64,000 nucleotides of DNA from XBB1006 sp051877515 (GTDB lineage Bacteria; Bacillota; Clostridia; Lachnospirales; Lachnospiraceae): the NCBI GenBank assembly GCA_051877515.1, contig JBJEIY010000005.1, forward strand, positions 62,001-126,000, given 5' to 3'. Below, one piece after another: positions 52,928 through 61,511 of the stretch (its first letter is position 1; the number at the start of each line of letters is the position of its first letter). A program made the translations under genes and the position numbers. A model generated the notes under the pieces. The model was not told the DNA's origin, searched no databases, and saw only the letters and a program-made list of their open reading frames with translations.

Positions 52928-53602
52928 ATGACAGCAACCACTATCCAGCGTTTAGAAAAAAAAATATCAATTCCTGACTATACATTATCCGAGGAACTGA
53001 TCAACACGATTTCTCACGGCGTCGGAGCCGTCTTAGGACTTGCGGCACTGATCCTTTGCATCATCCGTTCTGCCATACATCATGATCCCCTGGCCTTAGC
53101 AGGGAGCATTGTGTTTGGCATAAGCCTGATCATCTTATATACCATGTCTTCTATCTATCACGGCGTACGCCCCGGCATCGCCAAACGGATCCTGCGGGTC
53201 TGTGATCATTGTACGATTTTTCTTTTGATCGCAGGAACTTATACACCCTTTACCCTGGTCACACTTCATGGAACAACCGGCTGGATCTTATTCGGTGTCA
53301 TCTGGGGAGCAGCCGTTTTCGGCATTATCCTCAATGCCATGGATGTAGAGCGATTCAAGAAACTGTCCATGGTTTGTTATCTTGCCATGGGATGGTGCGT
53401 TATCATAGCCTTTCCTGTTCTACAGGCCAATCTGGCTTCCTCCGGTATTCGCCTGCTTCTCTGGGGCGGCATTGCTTACACGGTTGGCGCCATCATCTAC
53501 GGAATCGGAAGTAAAGTACGTTATATGCATTCCCTGTGGCACTTCTTCGTATTGGCCGGAAGCATCCTGCATTTTCTGTGTATCTATTGTTACGTGATCT
53601 AA
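52928..53602 (+). CDS. Hemolysin III family membrane protein (TrhA/YqfA-like)
   Basis: 224 residues with seven predicted membrane helices and the PAQR-type metal-site residues: EELINTISHGVGA (His), SSIYHGV (His), and C-terminal RYMHSLWHFFVL (two His). Bacterial members influence membrane fluidity; haemolysis is doubtful. The ATG follows AAGGAGG. Confidence 0.88.
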   Translation: MTATTIQRLEKKISIPDYTLSEELINTISHGVGAVLGLAALILCIIRSAIHHDPLALAGSIVFGISLIILYTMSSIYHGVRPGIAKRILRVCDHCTIFLLIAGTYTPFTLVTLHGTTGWILFGVIWGAAVFGIILNAMDVERFKKLSMVCYLAMGWCVIIAFPVLQANLASSGIRLLLWGGIAYTVGAIIYGIGSKVRYMHSLWHFFVLAGSILHFLCIYCYVI

Positions 53603-53605
53603 ACC

Positions 53606-53631
53606 CTGACAGGATTAATTCTTCCTGTCAG
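53606..53631. terminator. Hairpin between convergent hemolysin-III and zinc-protein genes
   Basis: CTGACAGGA / TCCTGTCAG, 9-bp perfect stem with 8-base loop; the stop codon of the minus-strand gene lies in the loop. Weak T run on either side. Confidence 0.5.
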
Positions 53632-54037
53632 TCTTATCCAAATAGCGCATTTTTGATGCATCGATCTCTTCAAACCCCGTAGCGAGTCTTCCCTTCGGGG
53701 TTTGCATGTATTTGATACACTTGGGGCAGAATGTTCCAAGTGTGATCAACTCTCCGCATCGGGCGCACCGGGAACCGATCACCTGCTTTTCGCCATCCTC
53801 CTGATACTGGATCCTGCCTTCCCGGATCCAAGCTTTTACCCTCTGTACCGGCAACTGAAACTCTTCTGCCACATCGTATTCTGTCACATTGTTGGCACGA
53901 ATGTAGTCACGCACCTCACGAAACAGGCGCTGCTCAATACATCCGGGACAAAGCTCATATTCATAATCATCCGGGAGTAATTTCTTGCAATCCTGACAAT
54001 ATTTATATTTATCGAAAAAACCTCTGTTCCTATCCAT
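53615..54037 (-). CDS. YvyF-like zinc-ribbon/HTH protein
   Basis: 140 residues. Two zinc-ribbon pairs (CQDCKKLL...LCPGC and CARCGE...FCPKC) flank a helix-turn-helix (NVTEYDVAEEFQLPVQRVKAWIREGRIQ). This layout matches YvyF, found next to flagellar regulators in Bacillus. No flagellar gene is in this window, so its role here is open. Confidence 0.75.
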   Translation of the reverse strand: MDRNRGFFDKYKYCQDCKKLLPDDYEYELCPGCIEQRLFREVRDYIRANNVTEYDVAEEFQLPVQRVKAWIREGRIQYQEDGEKQVIGSRCARCGELITLGTFCPKCIKYMQTPKGRLATGFEEIDASKMRYLDKTDRKN

Positions 54038-54078
54038 GGCAATATACCTTCCCTTTCTTCTGCCTATTCTTTCGGATT

Positions 54079-55023
54079 CTATCTTTCTGTTAAAAGCATA
54101 CCCATACAGCCGTAAATCCCTGCATCGTTTCCTAAAGCAGCTGCGACTACAGGTGTATTTTCACATGCATGGAAAGTGTATTTCCGGTAATATTTTGTTA
54201 CCACATCCATCAGTACAGCTCCAGCTTCCGATACGCCGCCTCCCAGCACGATAATAGATGGATCCAATATAACAGCCACATTCGCAATGGCCTTTCCCAA
54301 TATCCGGCCAACTTCTTCTACCACCTCTGTGGCCAGTTCATCCCCTTGCCGGGCCGCATCCAGGACGTCCTTCGCCGTTAAATTTTCGGCACACAGGATT
54401 GTTGGACGGCTATCCGCGTTGAGATGTTTTTTTGCCATTCTTACAATTCCCGTTGCGGAAGCATACTGTTCCAGACAGCCTGTTTTTCCACATCCGCAGA
54501 TTTCTGATTCTTCCTCGGATACCTTAATATGTCCGATCTCGCCTCCTGCTCCGTTGGCTCCGTGTACAATCCGCCCGTTGATGACTACGCCACCGCCGAC
54601 CCCGGTTCCCAAAGTCAACAGGACCAGGCTTTTTTTCCCTTTTCCGCTGCCATGGACATATTCTCCCAATGCAGCCACATTTGCGTCATTCCCCACACGG
54701 ATCGTCATGCCGGTAAGTTCTGCCAACTCTCCTGCGACATCTTTCTGATCCCATGCAATATTGGTCACACGTCCGACCTTTCCGTCTTCCGACACCGGAC
54801 CGGGTATGCCTACGCCAATTCCCAGAACCTGACCGGGTAGGATTTCTCTTTCCCTCATCTTATCGGTTACAGACTGCGCCACATCCCGGAGAATGCTTTC
54901 TCCGCAATTCTCCCGCCGGGTTTGGATCTTCCATTTCTCCAGCAGGTTACCTTCTCTATCAAACAGACCAATCTTGCAATTGGTACCTCCTATGTCAACT
55001 CCAAAACCAAATTCTTTGCCCAT
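54079..55023 (-). CDS. ROK-family glucokinase
   Basis: Phosphorylates glucose (or a related sugar) with ATP in the cytoplasm. N-terminal GVDIGGTNCKIG phosphate loop, GTGVGGGVVINGRIVHGANG, and the ROK zinc motif GHIKV...CGCGKTGCLEQYAS. 314 residues from the ATG after GGGAGG. No DNA-binding domain, so an enzyme rather than a repressor. Its product can feed the mutase and glgC in this window. Confidence 0.92.
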   Translation of the reverse strand: MGKEFGFGVDIGGTNCKIGLFDREGNLLEKWKIQTRRENCGESILRDVAQSVTDKMREREILPGQVLGIGVGIPGPVSEDGKVGRVTNIAWDQKDVAGELAELTGMTIRVGNDANVAALGEYVHGSGKGKKSLVLLTLGTGVGGGVVINGRIVHGANGAGGEIGHIKVSEEESEICGCGKTGCLEQYASATGIVRMAKKHLNADSRPTILCAENLTAKDVLDAARQGDELATEVVEEVGRILGKAIANVAVILDPSIIVLGGGVSEAGAVLMDVVTKYYRKYTFHACENTPVVAAALGNDAGIYGCMGMLLTER

Positions 55024-55080
55024 TGTTCCTCCCGGGTTTATAAGTGATCTCATGATCCATGGAACAACATCTGCGGCGTT

Positions 55081-55437
55081 CTAAGCTTCTTTCACCGGCA
55101 CTTGACTGATATAGGACCAGTTTTGTGCTCGGTCATCAATATATAGATCCGCAAAAATCTTCCGTGAATCTGAGCCACCGAATTGCAAAATATTTTCCGG
55201 AACATTCATGTTAACCGCATCAAACACCAGACCGTGCTTTTTGCACCAGCAGACTGCTTCAGACAACGCACTTCCGCATCGGCAGGTCCAAAGAATGATC
55301 TTACTGCCCTCCCGCTGCTTTTCTTTTAAAAAATAGATCAGCGGCCAATTGGGCTGCCCTATTTCGGGAAACAAATCTTCACACAATGTCCCATCAAAAT
55401 CTACAGCTATTATACCATATTTCTTCTGCTCTGTCAT
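55081..55437 (-). CDS. Small HAD-like hydrolase
   Basis: About 118 residues: AVDFDGTLCED nucleophile motif, ILWTCRCG motif II and ADLYIDDRAQNW motif IV, with no cap domain. Similar small cap-less HAD proteins occur in phages and gut bacteria; substrate unknown. The ATG at 55437 leaves better spacing from AAAGGA than one at 55446. Confidence 0.75.
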   Translation of the reverse strand: MTEQKKYGIIAVDFDGTLCEDLFPEIGQPNWPLIYFLKEKQREGSKIILWTCRCGSALSEAVCWCKKHGLVFDAVNMNVPENILQFGGSDSRKIFADLYIDDRAQNWSYISQVPVKEA

Positions 55438-55538
55438 TTCCCACATTCCTTTCTTCTATAGTTTTTGCAATTTATTCAATATTTCCTGGTTTCGGTAAGC
55501 AAATCATATCAATTTTGCTGTACATTTAATGGTACAGT

Positions 55539-55567
55539 TTGCCTCCGGCCTCCTAACGTGCTATAAT
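55539..55567 (+). promoter_or_regulatory. Promoter of the PLC-like/adenine deaminase operon
   Basis: TTGCCT (55539-55544), 17-base spacer, TGC-TATAAT extended -10 (55562-55567). Confidence 0.7.
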
Positions 55568-55609
55568 TCTTTTCATCATAGGAACATCATTTGAGGAGGA
55601 GGTGCACTT

Positions 55610-56596
55610 ATGCCCGGATTTTATACACATTATCTGTTTGGGACAACAACGTATCCTCATATGGAGCAAAACTACTTAAAGCACATCATAAGCGAAGAAA
55701 AACGTGCCTATTGTCTTGGTCTTCAGGGTCCGGACTTTCTTTTTTATTTTCTCCCCTCCTACCTTTTTCATAAACAGAATCTGGGCTCCATTCTTCATGA
55801 GCAGCGCACCGGCAGTTTCCTGTTCCATCTGATTAGAGTCTGCGATTCCTTTAAAAATCCTGCACAGCGTCAGATTGCGGAAGCATATACAGCCGGTTTT
55901 CTCGGGCATTATTATCTGGACTGCACCTGTCACCCCTATGTTTACAACATGACAGGCTTTCATATGAAAAAAAGCCAGCGCTACTACAGCCGGCACATAG
56001 AATTTGAGACAGAGCTGGACCGTGTGCTTCTGGATCATTATCTGCACTGCAGACCTTCGCAGCTTCCCCAGTATCATTTGATCCGCCTGTCTGCCCGGCA
56101 ATGGGATGTGGTTTCCACCCTTTTGTCCCAGGCCATCTACCTTACTTTTCCGGATAAGATCAACAGTTATTCTATTTTAAAGGCAGCTACTCTGTCTATG
56201 CGTCTGGGCACTTTTTTGCTTTCCGACAAACACGGGCTGAAGCGACCTGCCGTAAGAAAACTGGAGCAGTTATTCTGGGGCTATCACCCCATTTCACCGC
56301 TGATCCCTACCGATACACCCAAGATAACCCGGGACGTATGCAACATGGAACAGCAAACCTGGCACAACCCCTGGAAGCCGGATCAAACCAGTCGTGCAAC
56401 CTTTTTTGAACTGTTTGACCGGGCCAGGGAAGATTATCTTGCCGCCCTCACGAAAACAGATTCCCTGTTTGCTGCACGTACCAATCGCTATGACCCCCGG
56501 CTTTTGCGGGAATTAAAGAATATGCTGGGTAACCGGAACTACCATTCCGGTCTCCCCTGTGAAAATGAATCAAAAGGCAGGTATCTATGGAAATGA
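55610..56596 (+). CDS. Zinc-dependent phospholipase C-like protein
   Basis: 328 residues with the metal-ligand pattern of the zinc-dependent PLC/S1-P1 fold: GFYTHYLFG, LQGPDFLFYF, GFLGHYYLDCTCHPYV and RHIEFETELD. There is no signal peptide, unlike secreted toxins, so the function is probably internal and is unknown. Starts after GAGGAGGAGG. The adenine deaminase start overlaps its end by 10 bases. Confidence 0.75.
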   Translation: MPGFYTHYLFGTTTYPHMEQNYLKHIISEEKRAYCLGLQGPDFLFYFLPSYLFHKQNLGSILHEQRTGSFLFHLIRVCDSFKNPAQRQIAEAYTAGFLGHYYLDCTCHPYVYNMTGFHMKKSQRYYSRHIEFETELDRVLLDHYLHCRPSQLPQYHLIRLSARQWDVVSTLLSQAIYLTFPDKINSYSILKAATLSMRLGTFLLSDKHGLKRPAVRKLEQLFWGYHPISPLIPTDTPKITRDVCNMEQQTWHNPWKPDQTSRATFFELFDRAREDYLAALTKTDSLFAARTNRYDPRLLRELKNMLGNRNYHSGLPCENESKGRYLWK

Positions 56597-58362
56597 AAGA
56601 ACTGAAAAGACGTATCCTAACCGCCAATGGAACCATAAAGGCACAGACCGTTTTTAAAAATGCGCGGTTTTTGAATGTATTTACAGAGCAGATAGAGCAG
56701 GGCGATATTGCCCTTTGCGATGGTTATATTGCAGGCATTGGCAGTTACGAAGGAGAAAACGAGATCGACCTTCAGGATGCCATTCTGATCCCCGGTCTGA
56801 TGGACGGTCATATCCATATCGAATCTACTATGATGACTCCGGCACAGTTGCAGGATGCCTTGCTGGTGCATGGTACCACCGGGATCTTTGCCGATCCGCA
56901 TGAGATTGCAAATGTAGCCGGAACAACAGGTCTTACTTATATGCTGAAAAAAAGCCGGGATCTTGTTCTCCCGATCTACTATATGCTTCCCTCCTGTGTG
57001 CCGGCCAATCCTCTGGATGAAACCGGAGCCACTTTGGAAGCCGCAGACCTGGCTCCTTTTCTGTCCCATCCCCGGGTCCGTGGTCTGGCTGAATTGATGG
57101 ATGCTTATGCGACCACAAAGGCTTCCCAGCCTATTCTTGATAAGATCTATGCCGTAAAGCAGGCAGGAAAATGTATTGACGGGCATGCTCCCGGTCTTTC
57201 CGGAAAATCATTAAATGCCTATGTTTCCGCATCGGTTCAATCCGACCATGAATGTTCTTCCCTTGAAGAAGCTCTGGAGAAACTGGCGCTTGGACAATGG
57301 ATCATGATCCGGGAGGGCACTGCTGCCCATAATCTGGAGGCACTGATCGATCTATGCAAAGCGCCCTACTGTCATCGCTGTATGTTCGTTACAGACGACA
57401 AGCATCCCGGTGATCTGCTTTATCAGGGCCATATTGATGAGATTGTGCGCAAAGCCGTTGCTCTGGGGGCAGATCCTGTCACAGCGATTAAAATGGCTTC
57501 CTATATTCCTGCCCTTTACTTCAAACTGGAAGACGTCGGAGCCATCGCGCCGGGTTATCTTGGTAATTTTGCTGTTGTGGATGATCTTTCTTCCCTGCAG
57601 GTTCTGGCTACTTACATCCGCGGTCAACTGGTGGCAAAGGATGGCCGGCCTTGTCTTCCCACGACATCATCGTCTGCTCCTGTGGGCAAATTAGCCGCCC
57701 TGAAAGAAGAAAATGATTATGCCGGTGTTCTTCACTCTTTTCATATGGATCCGGTGGAACCTGCCATGCTCACGGTTTCCCATCCCGGTTCCAAATTGCG
57801 GGTGATCGCTTTAACTGCCGGGCAGCTACTGACCAAAGAAGTCATTACTGACTGGACCTGCCAGGCAGATGTTGCTCCCGGCGTGGACCTTTCAAAGGAT
57901 ATTATTAAAATGGCTGTTTTTGAGCGTCATCACAACACCGGACACATTGGCATCGGTTTTGTTCAGGGATATGGACTCAAAAAAGGAGCCATTGCCTCCA
58001 GTGTGGCACATGACTCCCATAATCTTATTGTAATCGGAACCAACGATGAAGATATTTCCTGTGCTGCCAATACAGTACGGGAAATGGAAGGCGGTCTTGC
58101 CGTTATTGAAAACGGTACCGTCCTGGGAAGCCTTGCACTTCCCATTGCGGGACTGATGAGTCCTCTGTCCGCCAATGAAATCCATCAGCAGTTGGAACAG
58201 CTTAAGCAGTTAGCACACAGCATGGGCGTAAGCTCCCAGATCGACCCTTTTATGACCTTAGCATTTACTTCCCTCCCCGTGATTCCGGAGCTGCGGTTAA
58301 ACAGCAGGGGACTTATCCGGGTAGAGCAGCAAGCTATCGTTGATTTAACTTTTGAAGAATGA
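56587..58362 (+). CDS. ade: Adenine deaminase
   Basis: Deaminates adenine to hypoxanthine, the substrate of hpt in this window. Amidohydrolase motifs: PGLMDGHIHIESTMM, FADPHEIANVAG, GHAPGLSG and VTDDKHPGDL. The C-terminal Ade domain is present. 591 residues, full size. It is coupled to the PLC-like gene and ends one base from the convergent argR, with no terminator between. Confidence 0.95.
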   Translation: MEMKELKRRILTANGTIKAQTVFKNARFLNVFTEQIEQGDIALCDGYIAGIGSYEGENEIDLQDAILIPGLMDGHIHIESTMMTPAQLQDALLVHGTTGIFADPHEIANVAGTTGLTYMLKKSRDLVLPIYYMLPSCVPANPLDETGATLEAADLAPFLSHPRVRGLAELMDAYATTKASQPILDKIYAVKQAGKCIDGHAPGLSGKSLNAYVSASVQSDHECSSLEEALEKLALGQWIMIREGTAAHNLEALIDLCKAPYCHRCMFVTDDKHPGDLLYQGHIDEIVRKAVALGADPVTAIKMASYIPALYFKLEDVGAIAPGYLGNFAVVDDLSSLQVLATYIRGQLVAKDGRPCLPTTSSSAPVGKLAALKEENDYAGVLHSFHMDPVEPAMLTVSHPGSKLRVIALTAGQLLTKEVITDWTCQADVAPGVDLSKDIIKMAVFERHHNTGHIGIGFVQGYGLKKGAIASSVAHDSHNLIVIGTNDEDISCAANTVREMEGGLAVIENGTVLGSLALPIAGLMSPLSANEIHQQLEQLKQLAHSMGVSSQIDPFMTLAFTSLPVIPELRLNSRGLIRVEQQAIVDLTFEE

Positions 58363-58363
58363 T

Positions 58364-58849
58364 TTATCGGATTTCCCGCAGGTTTTTCACCATTTCCATG
58401 GCAATCTGTTCATCTTTGGTAATGATCAGGATGGTATCATCTCCGGCAATTGTGCCTACCACACCCTGCCATTCCAGACTGTCGATACAGGCACAAACAG
58501 CCTGTGCCATTCCGGTGTAGCAGGTTACTACAACCAGATTGTTGGCATAATCTACTTTTTCCACAGATGCCAGAAAAATGGAGTAAAACTTGTGGGATGC
58601 CTGGTATTTTTCCTTGGTTTTTCCTACTGCATAATGATAGGCTCCACCTGATTCCGCAACTTTTACCAGCCGTAATTCCCGAATATCTCTGGAAATCGTG
58701 GCCTGGGTTACAAGAAATCCACTCTCGGTCAGGCGCTCCAGCAAATCGTTCTGGGTTGCGATTTTTTCATTTTCAATAAGTTTCAGGATTGCTTCCTGCC
58801 GAATCTCTTTCGCATTATTCTTTTCTTTTGATCCACCGGTCTGTTTCAT
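58364..58849 (-). CDS. argR: Arginine repressor ArgR/AhrC
   Basis: 161 residues. The N-terminal winged helix (LIENEKIATQNDLLERLTES, TQATISRDIRELRLVK) binds ARG boxes. The C-terminal GTIAGDDTILII region forms the hexamer and binds arginine. It likely controls arginine genes; the carbamate kinase at the window end is a plausible but unproven target. Confidence 0.93.
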   Translation of the reverse strand: MKQTGGSKEKNNAKEIRQEAILKLIENEKIATQNDLLERLTESGFLVTQATISRDIRELRLVKVAESGGAYHYAVGKTKEKYQASHKFYSIFLASVEKVDYANNLVVVTCYTGMAQAVCACIDSLEWQGVVGTIAGDDTILIITKDEQIAMEMVKNLREIR

Positions 58850-58879
58850 ATTCCACCTCTTTGTATCAATCTGCTCTGT

Positions 58880-59749
58880 TTACAGCTTCTTCAAATAGTA
58901 TCCGTCTACCGTGATTCCTTCACTCATAAAGACAAATGCACCCGGGTCAATCTCATTGACAATCCGTTTCAGATCTTTTACCTCATATTTGGAGATCACC
59001 ACCGCATTTACCAATACATCTTCTTCGGTAAAAGCACCCTTGCCATCCCAGTAAGTCACTCCCCGTCCGAGCACATTGGTCAGGCTGTGTTGAAGCTCCT
59101 TGTTTCTGGTTACAATAAAACAAAGCATGTTAATATTCTGGTAATGGGTCTTATCCATGGCATAGGATACGATCGCTGCATAAATAACCGAAAAACATGC
59201 AATGTTCAGATCGTACAAATACGCACACACTAAGTATACCATTGCATTAATGATAAGGGAAATCCTTCCCACGGTTATTTTGATATCTTTTTTCAAACAG
59301 TAGATTCCGATGATATCCACACCACCACTGCATCCTTTTGCCCGAAGGATCAGTCCCAGACCGTATCCGGTAAGCAATCCTCCGATAAGAGCATCCAGCA
59401 ATGGATCTTCAAACATAGGTGCCGTCGGAATGGGGATTACCGACAACAGGATCGTCTGGATCAAGAGCCCCATCACTGTCCGCCGGAAAAACTGGCGGGA
59501 AACAAACCGGAAGGCAATGTAAAAAAGCGGTATATTCAGTACAAAGTTGATGATTCCGGATATATCCAGCCCCTGGGGCAGCGGAATGCCTGCATATCCA
59601 ATGATCAAGGTTCGCAAGATCTGGGCAATACCATAGATTCCTCCGTTGTACATTCCTGCAGGAACCACAAACAGGTTCACCGAAAGAGCAAACAGAAAAC
59701 TGCCGAATCCAATTCTCGCATAATCTGTTATCGTTTCACGTTTTAACAT
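58880..59749 (-). CDS. YitT family membrane protein
   Basis: 289 residues: five to six membrane helices, GGVDIIGIYCLKK in the membrane domain, and a C-terminal cytoplasmic DUF2179-type domain (GRGVTYWDGKGAFTEEDVLVNAVV, ending in GITVDGYYLKKL). Function unknown; in many Firmicutes several paralogues exist. Its start overlaps the previous gene by seven bases. Confidence 0.88.
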   Translation of the reverse strand: MLKRETITDYARIGFGSFLFALSVNLFVVPAGMYNGGIYGIAQILRTLIIGYAGIPLPQGLDISGIINFVLNIPLFYIAFRFVSRQFFRRTVMGLLIQTILLSVIPIPTAPMFEDPLLDALIGGLLTGYGLGLILRAKGCSGGVDIIGIYCLKKDIKITVGRISLIINAMVYLVCAYLYDLNIACFSVIYAAIVSYAMDKTHYQNINMLCFIVTRNKELQHSLTNVLGRGVTYWDGKGAFTEEDVLVNAVVISKYEVKDLKRIVNEIDPGAFVFMSEGITVDGYYLKKL

Positions 59750-60090
59750 ATTTCTGCACCATCCTCCACATAACTTTCCGGAACCATGAAAGACAGATTC
59801 CCATTTTTATCTTCCGCTAACAGAATCATCCCCTCGGATACGATCCCTGCCATGGTGATGGGTCTTAAATTCGCCAGAACCATGACCTTTTTCCCCACAA
59901 CTTCCTCTACGGAATAATATCCCTTTACACCAGAAAGGATCTGCAGCACGTCTTCACCCACACGGACTTTAAAAGAAAGCAGCTTTTTGGATTTTTTCAC
60001 TTCCTGACAGGAAAGGATCTCTCCCACCCGGAAGTCCATATTGATAAAGTCTTCATAGGTTACTTTTAGCTTCTTTTCGTCATTGATCAT
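59743..60090 (-). CDS. Stand-alone tRNA-binding (OB-fold) domain protein
   Basis: 115 residues equal to the C-terminal EMAP/Trbp111 domain of methionyl-tRNA synthetase: NMDFRVGEILSCQEV, KVRVGEDVLQILSGVKGYYSVEEVVGKKVMVLANL, GIVSEGMILLAED. It may bind tRNA in trans or act as a CsaA-like chaperone. It overlaps the AraC gene by four bases and the YitT gene by seven. Confidence 0.85.
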   Translation of the reverse strand: MINDEKKLKVTYEDFINMDFRVGEILSCQEVKKSKKLLSFKVRVGEDVLQILSGVKGYYSVEEVVGKKVMVLANLRPITMAGIVSEGMILLAEDKNGNLSFMVPESYVEDGAEIC

Positions 60091-61343
60091 TCTTCACATT
60101 CTCCTTTCTCAGCATGAACCTGTAAGCGGAAATTACTGGGGGTAATGTGCTTTTGCTGTATGAAATTTCTGGTAAAAGTTTTCACCGTGTTAAAGCCTAC
60201 CTCAATGGCAATATCCGTAATCGGCATATTGGTCTTGACTAAAAGCTCACATGCGGAATTGATCCTTAAAATATGTAAAAACTCCAGAAAACTGTGTTCC
60301 ACCTGCAAGATCAGTATTTTATTTAACTCTGCAACCGTGATCTCAAATCGTGCGGCTACCATGTGTGCCGTAATCTCTTCCTTGTGGTTGTCAAAAATAT
60401 AGGACACGATATTGTACCCTATTCGCCGTTCTTCAAAATTACAGATCTCCTGTACCGTCCGGTATGTCTTCCTGTATTCATTAATCTTCATACCGATCCT
60501 GCTTTCAAACACTTTCGATATATGTGCAGCATCCACATAACCCAGGATCATAGCCAGCTGATCCAGTGTATAGTCTGTATACATCAGATAATTCAAGGTT
60601 TTGGCAACCTTGATTTCATTTACCAGGTTATTAAAAGTCAGTCCTGTTGTCTCCATAACATATTTGCTTATGGACGACTCACTCATATAGAAAAGTTTTG
60701 CCAGCTTCTTGAGGGTTAATTTCTCGCTTAAATGCGTATAGATATAACGGAAGATTTCCGTACGGTCTCCCTTTTTCGTTGCACTTTTCTTAGCCATCTC
60801 CTTGCTGACTTCCTGCCTCTGGCTTACCACCATAAGCTCAACCAGAAGATTCACGATATAGACAGTTCGAAGCTTTCTTTCTTCCGGAAACTGTAATGTG
60901 CACTCAATGCCTACTTCACCTTTGATCCGATCAAAGATATCACAGACTTCTTTTCCGGTTGCCTCATTACAGTAGATCACCGGATGATCCTGTATCTGCT
61001 GTAAGATACTGACCTTTTGGTTATCCACATTGAAGATCGACTTGATGGCATCGTTTATCACTACAAAATTGTATTTTACCACATAAACCTGTAGTGTCGC
61101 TTCTACCTCTGTAATTTCCGTACAGTCAAAGGGCAAAAGTGAAATCAGGGTATTCTCCCGTATTTCATATTGCTTTTCATTGATCTTTAATGTGCCCCGC
61201 CCTTTGTTGACATATAGAAAACGGGACGTCTGATGTAGGATTGGTCTGGTTTTCTCTTCCATGATTTCCAGATCAAAAGAACAAAACTTCCTGTCATCCA
61301 CTCTGGAGCAAAACTGGTATTGCAGTTCGGTTTTATTCTCCAT
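60087..61343 (-). CDS. AraC-family regulator with two HTH_AraC domains
   Basis: 418 residues. N-terminal cupin-like sensor domain (~25-110: FLYVNKGRGTLKINEKQYEI). A typical AraC DNA-binding domain at 196-294 (LTLKKLAKLFYMSESSISKY ... LDQLAMILGYVDAAHISKVF). A second, more divergent one lies at 310-408 (ITAHMVAARFEITVAELNKI ... ITDIAIEVGFNTVKTFTRNF). The duplication is unusual. It may control the transporter/carbamate kinase genes upstream. Confidence 0.85.
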   Translation of the reverse strand: MENKTELQYQFCSRVDDRKFCSFDLEIMEEKTRPILHQTSRFLYVNKGRGTLKINEKQYEIRENTLISLLPFDCTEITEVEATLQVYVVKYNFVVINDAIKSIFNVDNQKVSILQQIQDHPVIYCNEATGKEVCDIFDRIKGEVGIECTLQFPEERKLRTVYIVNLLVELMVVSQRQEVSKEMAKKSATKKGDRTEIFRYIYTHLSEKLTLKKLAKLFYMSESSISKYVMETTGLTFNNLVNEIKVAKTLNYLMYTDYTLDQLAMILGYVDAAHISKVFESRIGMKINEYRKTYRTVQEICNFEERRIGYNIVSYIFDNHKEEITAHMVAARFEITVAELNKILILQVEHSFLEFLHILRINSACELLVKTNMPITDIAIEVGFNTVKTFTRNFIQQKHITPSNFRLQVHAEKGECEE

Positions 61344-61374
61344 GCTTTTTCTCTCCTTTATCTCTTCTTATATC

Positions 61375-61428
61375 GTGAGCGTAGCTCACTCAATAATTTC
61401 GCCGTTCGCCGAATGTGCAAGCACATTC
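61375..61428 (-). other. Hairpin-rich leader of the araC-type gene
   Basis: Two perfect inverted repeats: GTGAGC-GTA-GCTCAC (61375-61389) and GAATGTGC-AA-GCACATTC (61411-61428), just downstream of a TATAAT-like -10 on the minus strand. Confidence 0.55.
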
Positions 61429-61474
61429 TTCTCACTTGCGCTCATTATATCCTGTAAATATCGTTTTATGGTAA

Positions 61475-61500
61475 ATGGCGGATATATCCATATCCGCCAT
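61475..61500 (-). terminator. Hairpin after the YfcC transporter gene
   Basis: ATGGCGGATAT / ATATCCGCCAT 11-bp stem, 12 bases past the stop; only a short T run, so possibly a weak terminator. Confidence 0.55.
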
Positions 61501-61511
61501 GTTCTTCCGGA

